Shown: positions 59,114 to 64,000 of the stretch, piece after piece | Position numbering within the stretch: position 1 is the first letter of the stretch | Layout: the number at the start of each line of letters is the position of its first letter | Source of the DNA: Geodermatophilus bullaregiensis | GTDB taxonomy: Bacteria; Actinomycetota; Actinomycetes; Mycobacteriales; Geodermatophilaceae | Reading direction: 5' to 3' | Length of the DNA: 64,000 bases | Assembly (NCBI RefSeq): GCF_016907675.1 | Contig: NZ_JAFBCJ010000001.1 | Location: 3,472,001-3,536,000, forward strand | The notes under the pieces: model-generated | What the model saw: the letters and a program-made list of their open reading frames with translations, nothing else | Database searches by the model: none | What the model was told of the DNA's origin: nothing | Made by a program: the position numbers and the translations under genes

Positions 59114-59852
59114 CTGGTCACCCCGACCCTCGAGGCGGCCGAAGTGGCCGCCGCGGAGGTGGGCGCTGCCGCGAGGTCGGCGGCGTGGCTGGCCTCCCAG
59201 CACGGCTGGCACTGGACCGAGGACGGCGCCTGGACCCGGCTGGCCGTGGGCGACGCCGACCGGGTCACCGGCGCGGCCCACGCCGGCCCAGGGGCCGAGG
59301 CGGAGCTCGTTCGGGGGACCTGCTGGTCGTCGACGAGGCCGGGACGCTCGACCAGGACACCGCCCGCTCGCTGCTGACCGTCGCCGACGGGAACGTGACC
59401 CTGATGGCGCTGCTCGGCGACCGGCACCAACTCGCCGCCGTCGGCCGCAGCGGCGTCCTGGACCGCGCCGCCCCGCCAGGTCGACCCGGCAGCCCACCTG
59501 ACCCTCGACGCGGTGCACCGCTTCGTCCGCACCGACCAGGTTGCGCAGACGGCGCCGGATGACGGGTTCCCTGGTTGCGATCGCTGCCGCTGTCAGCCGG
59601 GCAGCCGACCTCGCGGTGGTGGTCGACACCCGCGAGCAGGCCGGCGAGCCGAGCGCCGCCATCCGAGACCGGCTGATCGCCGCCGGCCGGGTCGACGACA
59701 CCCGGGTCGCTCCCACCCGGGCCGGGCAGCGCATCGGGGTCGGCGACCAGATCGCCACCCGCCGCAACGCCCGCCACCTCGGCGTCGCCAACCGCGACAC
59801 CTGGACCGTCACCGCCATCGACACAGCACCGACCGCACTCGCGGTCGGCTGA
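59114..59852 (+). pseudogene. Decayed MobF/TraA-type relaxase-helicase
   Basis: Pieces in three frames match the helicase part of actinobacterial conjugative relaxases in order. They are AEVGAAARSAAWLASQHGW; then LLVVDEAGTLDQDTARSLLTVAD and LLGDRHQLAAVGRSGVLD (Walker B and motif III); then HLTLDAVHRFVRTDQ; and finally RIGVGDQIATRRNARHLGVANRDTWTVTAI. Frame changes near 59320, 59465 and 59540 and missing Walker A show it is inactive. It is evidence of past conjugative transfer. Confidence 0.75.
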
Positions 59853-60108
59853 CGACCATCCCACCGTCAGCGCCGGGCGTCCGTCATCCGCGCCCCGACC
59901 ACGACCGGCAGCCCGTGGCACTCCCGGCACGAGGCCCGGCTTCGGGCGATGAGCCTGGCGCACCACTGACCTGGAGGACGACACCCCAGCGTCACGCGTC
60001 CAGGTCATCGCGCATCCCATGACCTGTTGGCAGCGACTCGTGTACGCGACGTGTCGTCGCTGTCAGCGGCCCCGACTGCGCGCTCGGCCCGGCCGCGTCA
60101 GCTTCGGG

Positions 60109-60477
60109 TCAGATGTCCACCCTGTAATGGACCACCAGGTCTGACACCTCCAGTTTTCCCTGGCCGAAGTTGAAGGTCACCTTCGCCTGGTTCTGCCCGA
60201 CGCGAAGGAGATCTGCATCGAACTCCTCCTGGACTGCCCCGAGGCGGCTTCGATTCTCCTTGAACGCGGTGACGCTCACGTTGTTGATGAGCAGGCTCCA
60301 CCCGAGAAGGTCGGCCTGCACGTCGACTTCGGTTTGTGCACTCACCACCGCTCTCGTGTTCTTGGTGAGCGCGGGATGGGCGGGGATGGTGAACGTCACG
60401 ACTCTCGTGTCGCCGTGCTCTCTGAGCTTCAGGGGTTGATCAGCTGCAACGACGAAGTTCCCCACGGTGACTGGCAC
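60109..60477 (-). CDS. Hypothetical protein
   Basis: I do not recognise this 122-residue beta-rich protein (VPVTVGNFVVAADQPLKLREHGDTRVVTFTIPAHPALTKN, then ADLLGWSLLINNVSVTAFKENRS and FGQGKLEVSDLVVHYRVDI). The GTG at 60477 has GGAGG 5 nt upstream, which favours it over a longer frame. No signal peptide. It may form a beta-sandwich. It is flanked by mobile-element remnants (relaxase before, transposase after); 59853-60108 contains nothing recognisable. Confidence 0.65.
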   Translation of the reverse strand: MPVTVGNFVVAADQPLKLREHGDTRVVTFTIPAHPALTKNTRAVVSAQTEVDVQADLLGWSLLINNVSVTAFKENRSRLGAVQEEFDADLLRVGQNQAKVTFNFGQGKLEVSDLVVHYRVDI

Positions 60478-60822
60478 AGGAGCCTCCCTGTCTCCGCCCG
60501 GGGCGCCGTGCCTCGGGTTCGACAGACAGAGATCGGACGCACACGCGTGATACACGCCGGTTGAGCCCATGTGTCCCTGAAGTGTGAGCGGCAGGACCAC
60601 GCCGGCCTGGCAGGGACGCGAAGGTGCAGCAGGGCCGCGTCGACGTCGTCGGAGGGACCTCTGGGAGTCAGGGCTCGTGCAGAGTCGTCGGACAGGCGGT
60701 CGACCTGTTCGGATGCTGGCGCAGGGAGGCTGCGATCCGGTGCTGACTTCGGGCCGTCGCGCTCAGCAGCTCCCGTCAGTAGGTCAGCGGGTCCGTGGTG
60801 ATCCTGGTCGCGCGTCCCGACG

Positions 60823-61056
60823 GTGGAGGTACCAAGCCGCCCGGCGAGGTCCACGGATGGTGGTGATCGCGGCGGCCAGGGCGAGGTGGGCGTCCACGCA
60901 GGCGCGGCGACGTCAGGTGCGGCGGCGCAGTCCGCCGAAGTCATCCAGCCAGGAGCGGGTCCGCCCGATGACTCGTCGTCTCCCGACCTGGATCGGTGTG
61001 GGCTCGCCGCGGTGGGCGATCCGACCGAGGAGTCCGCGCTCGTCGAGGGCCTCGTG
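60823..61056 (-). pseudogene. IS5-type transposase remnant with in-frame stop
   Basis: Minus-strand translation gives HEALDERGLLGRIAHRGEPTPIQVG, then RVIGRTRSWLDDFGGLRRRT, an in-frame TGA (60913-60915), then RRRACVDAHLALAAAITTIRG. This matches the C-terminal third of IS5-family transposases, including the usual VERT-SW-N-F--L-RR element that carries the DDE glutamate; here Glu is Gly (VIGRT). No inverted repeats or N-terminal part were found. The remaining parts of 60478-60822 and 61057-61231 hold nothing I can name. Confidence 0.75.
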
Positions 61057-61231
61057 TGGACGGCCTCAGCGCATCCAGGGTCTCGGGCAGCAGGGCGTGA
61101 TCGACGATGTTGGTCGGGGTCGAGACCGCGGCCGGCGCCATGCCGGCGCCCTCTACCGGCTGCAGGCTTTCCAGCCTGTGAGTGCCCGTCCAGCAGGGGG
61201 CTGAGTCCGGGCCGCGGCGCTGGCTCGCTGG

Positions 61232-62068
61232 TCAGGCGGTCGTTGCGGTCGGCCGCGCCGGGCCGGTGGCCTGGGCCAGCGCCCAGTCCAGCGCACGGTC
61301 GGCGACTGCCTCCCATCCGGGCGCCCCGCAGGTCCAGTGGTCCCGGCCCTCGAACTCGTGGTAGTCGGTGACCGCCGGGGAACGCTTGTAGTGCTTGGCG
61401 TTCGACCGGTTCACCGCCGGCGGCATGATGTGGTCCTCCCCGCCGGCGATGAAGAGCAGGGGTGCACGGTCGGCGGAGTAGTCGACCCAGGTGTCCTGGT
61501 GGCCGGGCTTGAGGTTGGCGAGGATCCCGTACTCCCACACCCAGTAGCCGGGGGCCGGGATGGCGTAGCGGTCCCGGACGGCCTCGGACTCCTCGGCGGT
61601 GAGGGTGTTGGTGAAGGCGTCGTGGAACTCCTCGGGGGTGAACTCCACCGCCTTCCGCCGGTTGGCCGGGTTCTTCAGCACGGGGAACAGCGCCTTGACC
61701 TGAGCCGGCGGGCTGACCCGGACGCCTTCGGTCGGGGCCGAGTCGATGGCCACACCGGCGGCACCGAGTCCGCGGGCGAGCAGCAGCTGGGTGAGGGTGC
61801 CGCCGAACGAGTGGCCGATGATGATCGGCGCACTGTCCAGGGTGCCGATCACGTCGGCCAGATGAGCGAGGGTCTCGCGGACCGTGAGGCTCGCGATCCT
61901 GTCGTGGTCCTCTCGGAGGGCCTCCACCTCGATCTCGAGACCGGGATAGGCGGGGGTGTGCACGGTGAAGCCCTTGCCCTCGAGGTAGGGCACCCAGTTC
62001 TCCCAGCTGCGGGGGGTGACCCAGAGGCCGTGGACGAGCACCACGTGGTTCGGGCGGGTTCCGGTCAC
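61232..62068 (-). CDS. Alpha/beta hydrolase
   Basis: This 278-residue hydrolase has the oxyanion HG motif (VVLVHGLWVTPRSWENW), nucleophile elbow GHSFGG with Ser87, acid region LLFIAGGEDHIMPP and final FEGRDHWTCG histidine. The triad is therefore complete. The lipase- or esterase-type substrate is unknown. GTG start at 62068. It follows an epoxide hydrolase in the same direction after 228 nt without a recognised gene, and may be a catabolic partner. Confidence 0.92.
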   Translation of the reverse strand: MTGTRPNHVVLVHGLWVTPRSWENWVPYLEGKGFTVHTPAYPGLEIEVEALREDHDRIASLTVRETLAHLADVIGTLDSAPIIIGHSFGGTLTQLLLARGLGAAGVAIDSAPTEGVRVSPPAQVKALFPVLKNPANRRKAVEFTPEEFHDAFTNTLTAEESEAVRDRYAIPAPGYWVWEYGILANLKPGHQDTWVDYSADRAPLLFIAGGEDHIMPPAVNRSNAKHYKRSPAVTDYHEFEGRDHWTCGAPGWEAVADRALDWALAQATGPARPTATTA

Positions 62069-62296
62069 GGCAGGTGTGTCCTCTCGTGCGGTCCGGGGTC
62101 GATGGAGGTGAGCAGGTCCGCCTGCAGCCGCCCACGGTCGCTGCAGGGGAGGACGAGGCCGCTGCCCCCGTGGACCGTGCTCCCTGCTGCGCGGTGTCGC
62201 GTCACGAGGTCGCGGTGCCTGCGGCCGCATCGCGCCCGTGGGACTCCCTGGTCGACGCCTGACCTCCGGCACGGGGGGAACCGCCCGGGTGCGGCG

Positions 62297-63520
62297 TCAC
62301 CGCTGTGGCCGGCGCAGCGAGCGGAAGGCTGCGCGGAGCTCCTCGACGAAGAGCTGCGGTTGCTCCCATGCAGCGAAGTGGCCACCCCGGTCGACCTCGT
62401 TGTAGTAGACGAGCTCGGGGTAGGCGCGCTCCGCCCAGCTGCGCGGCGCCTGGTACTGCTCACCGGGGAAGACCGTGATGGCCACCGGGATGGTGACGCC
62501 CTTCGTGTTGAAGAACCCACCCCGGTACTCCCAGTAGAGGCGGGACGCGGAGACTCCCGTCTTGGTCAGCCAGTACAGCGTGGTGTTGTCCAGGACCTCG
62601 TCGCGCGTCAGTTCGCCCGAGGCGCTCGTGTCCCGGTCGAGCGCAGCCGTGACCGCGGCGGCCGGCTGTCCGTCGGCGTCGTTGTGGTCGAGGAGCCAGG
62701 CGGCCAGGCCGACCGGGGAGTCCGCGATGCCGTACAGGGTCTGCGGGCGCGCCGCCATCATGCGGGCGTACTCCACCTGCGTGAACGTCCTCGCCAGCTG
62801 GGCGTAGGCACGTCCCTCCTCCGCGGAGAGACCGGACGGCGCCGGTTCACCGAGCTGGAGTGCCCTGTCGACGTCGGCCGGAACGGTGGCGGGCATGTTG
62901 GTGTGGATGGCGAGCAGTCCCGGAGGCGCCTGCAGGCCCATCTGGTCGACGACGAACGCGCCCCAGTCGCCGCCCTGGGCGACGTAGCGGTCGTAACCGA
63001 GGCGGTGCATCAGCTCCGCCCAGGCTCGGCCCATCCGCTCGGGCCCCCATCCGGTGCTGGTCGGCTTCCCGGAGAACCCGTAGCCGGGCATGGAGGGGAC
63101 GACCACGTGGAACGCGTCCGCGGCGCTGCCACCGTGCGCCGTGGGATCGGTCAGCCGGTCGATGATCTTGAGCTGCTCGATGATCGAGCCGGGCCAGCCG
63201 TGGTTGACGACGATCGGCAGCGCGTCCTCGTGCGGCGAGCGAGCGTGGATGAAGTGGATGTCCAGACCGTCCAGCTCGGTGATGAAGTGCGTCAGGGAGT
63301 TCAGCATCGTCTCGCAGCTGCGCCAGTCGTAGTCCGTCATCCAGTGGTGGGCGAGCTCCTGCACCATGGCGAGGGGCACGCCCTGGGACTGGTCCTCGAC
63401 GGTCTCCTTCTCGGGCCAGTTCGTGGCCGCGATGCGTCGACGGAGGTCTTCCAGCGCCGCATCCGGGATGTCGACGTGGAACGGGCGGATCTCGACGGCG
63501 GCCTCGAGGGTGCCGGTCAT
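62297..63520 (-). CDS. Epoxide hydrolase
   Basis: This 407-residue protein has the N-terminal EHN domain (IRPFHVDIPDAALEDLRRRIAATNWPE) and an alpha/beta hydrolase core. It contains oxyanion HGWPGS, nucleophile GGDWGA (Asp185), and GGHFAAWEQP with the base His. Lid tyrosines are plausible in LYWEYRGGFF. It opens epoxides to diols, possibly for detoxification. The ATG at 63520 has GGAG 6 nt upstream, favoured over a GTG seven codons earlier. Confidence 0.94.
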   Translation of the reverse strand: MTGTLEAAVEIRPFHVDIPDAALEDLRRRIAATNWPEKETVEDQSQGVPLAMVQELAHHWMTDYDWRSCETMLNSLTHFITELDGLDIHFIHARSPHEDALPIVVNHGWPGSIIEQLKIIDRLTDPTAHGGSAADAFHVVVPSMPGYGFSGKPTSTGWGPERMGRAWAELMHRLGYDRYVAQGGDWGAFVVDQMGLQAPPGLLAIHTNMPATVPADVDRALQLGEPAPSGLSAEEGRAYAQLARTFTQVEYARMMAARPQTLYGIADSPVGLAAWLLDHNDADGQPAAAVTAALDRDTSASGELTRDEVLDNTTLYWLTKTGVSASRLYWEYRGGFFNTKGVTIPVAITVFPGEQYQAPRSWAERAYPELVYYNEVDRGGHFAAWEQPQLFVEELRAAFRSLRRPQR

Positions 63521-63626
63521 GACGGACTCCGTTCTGTTCACGGGCGGCGGGGTGTGGCGTGTGGTGTCGGTCGGTCTAGGCGGAGCTGGTTCGGATCAGG
63601 CGAGGCCACGGGCCGCCGAGACCCGA

Positions 63627-63869
63627 TCAGCTGTCCTCCACCGGTGCGGCCGCTGGTGCGGCGTCGGCGACGAGCCGACGGGCCGAGGCCTCGTCGGACG
63701 CGGCGACGAGCACGCGGACCCCGCCCTGCAGTTGCAGCTGCGGCTCCTGGCCTCCGGCGTCGTCCGTCACCACGGCCGCTCGCAGGCCGTGGCTGCGGAG
63801 CAGCCCGACGATCAGGTCCGCCTCGCCACGACTCCCCGCGACGGCCAGGAGCACCGGCGCACCGTCCAC
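63627..63869 (-). CDS. DUF2007-type putative signal-transducing protein
   Basis: This 80-residue protein (PVLLAVAGSRGEADLIVGLLRSHGLRAAVVTDDAGGQEPQLQLQGGVRVLVAASDEASARRLVAD) matches the small DUF2007 fold, a ferredoxin-like domain suggested to sense or bind partners. GTG at 63869 is preceded by GGGGAGG 7 nt upstream, which decides against longer frames. It precedes the epoxide hydrolase gene by about 106 nt in the same direction. 63870-64000 shows no further gene. Confidence 0.85.
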   Translation of the reverse strand: MDGAPVLLAVAGSRGEADLIVGLLRSHGLRAAVVTDDAGGQEPQLQLQGGVRVLVAASDEASARRLVADAAPAAAPVEDS

Positions 63870-64000
63870 GAATCCACCTCCCCTCACGGGCGGCACGACC
63901 GTCGCACTGACGAACGCGTGCTCGCGCCCGGGGAAACCACTGGCCCTCCTCCCGGGGGCTGCGGCCCGTCGGCCCGCGCCCACGGCCCACGTCCTCGTGC

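Overview
The window is about 64 kb of very GC-rich DNA with GTG starts as common as ATG and TANNNT-type -10 boxes. It carries a complete-looking Gram-positive flagellar cluster next to a block (fumC, glpX, DUF4245 gene, xseB, xseA, Rv1109c-like gene, ispH, ychF) whose order resembles Mycobacterium tuberculosis Rv1098c-Rv1112. This points to a motile high-GC actinobacterium, most likely Geodermatophilaceae (Blastococcus, Modestobacter or Geodermatophilus). The family assignment is inference; no rRNA or other taxonomic marker is present.

Region 1 (1-24353, minus strand) is the flagellar body. A long chain of overlapping genes runs flgB, flgC, fliE, fliF, fliG, fliH, fliI, fliJ, a lytic transglycosylase/NlpC enzyme, fliK, flgD, flgE, then flbD, motA, motB, fliL, fliM, fliN, fliO, fliP, fliQ, fliR, flhB and flhA (cut by the window edge). 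Upstream lie fliS with a fliT-like gene, fliD, fliC and a sigma-28 gene. I see sigma-28-like promoters (CTCAAG or GTCAAG, 14-15 nt, then a GCCGA-type -10) before fliC, fliS, flgB and flbD.

Region 2 (24391-31302, plus strand) holds flgN, flgK, flgL, fliW and csrA, followed by four uncharacterised genes, one of which looks like a divergent sigma factor. Hook-filament junction assembly and FliW/CsrA control of flagellin translation are thus next to each other, and the unknown genes are the best place to look for new motility regulation.

Region 3 (31366-57693) is chromosomal housekeeping and envelope DNA. It has a VanY/NlpC-like wall enzyme, citrate synthase, fumarase, two membrane proteins sharing a four-cysteine domain, class II fructose bisphosphatase, exonuclease VII, a lipid-droplet-type protein, IspH, RmuC, two alkylation-repair genes, a subtilase with a small possible propeptide partner, an ABC-2 exporter translationally coupled to a NarL-type two-component system, a cupin and YchF.

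Region 4 (57694-64000) looks like decayed mobile DNA. It contains remnants of a tyrosine integrase, a MobF relaxase/helicase and an IS5-type transposase, interspersed with an acetyltransferase, an unknown protein, an alpha/beta hydrolase, an epoxide hydrolase and a DUF2007 protein. A dispersed nested palindrome (roughly GAAGGACCCCGTCC ... GGACGGGGCC) follows many stop codons across regions 1-3 and probably terminates transcription.
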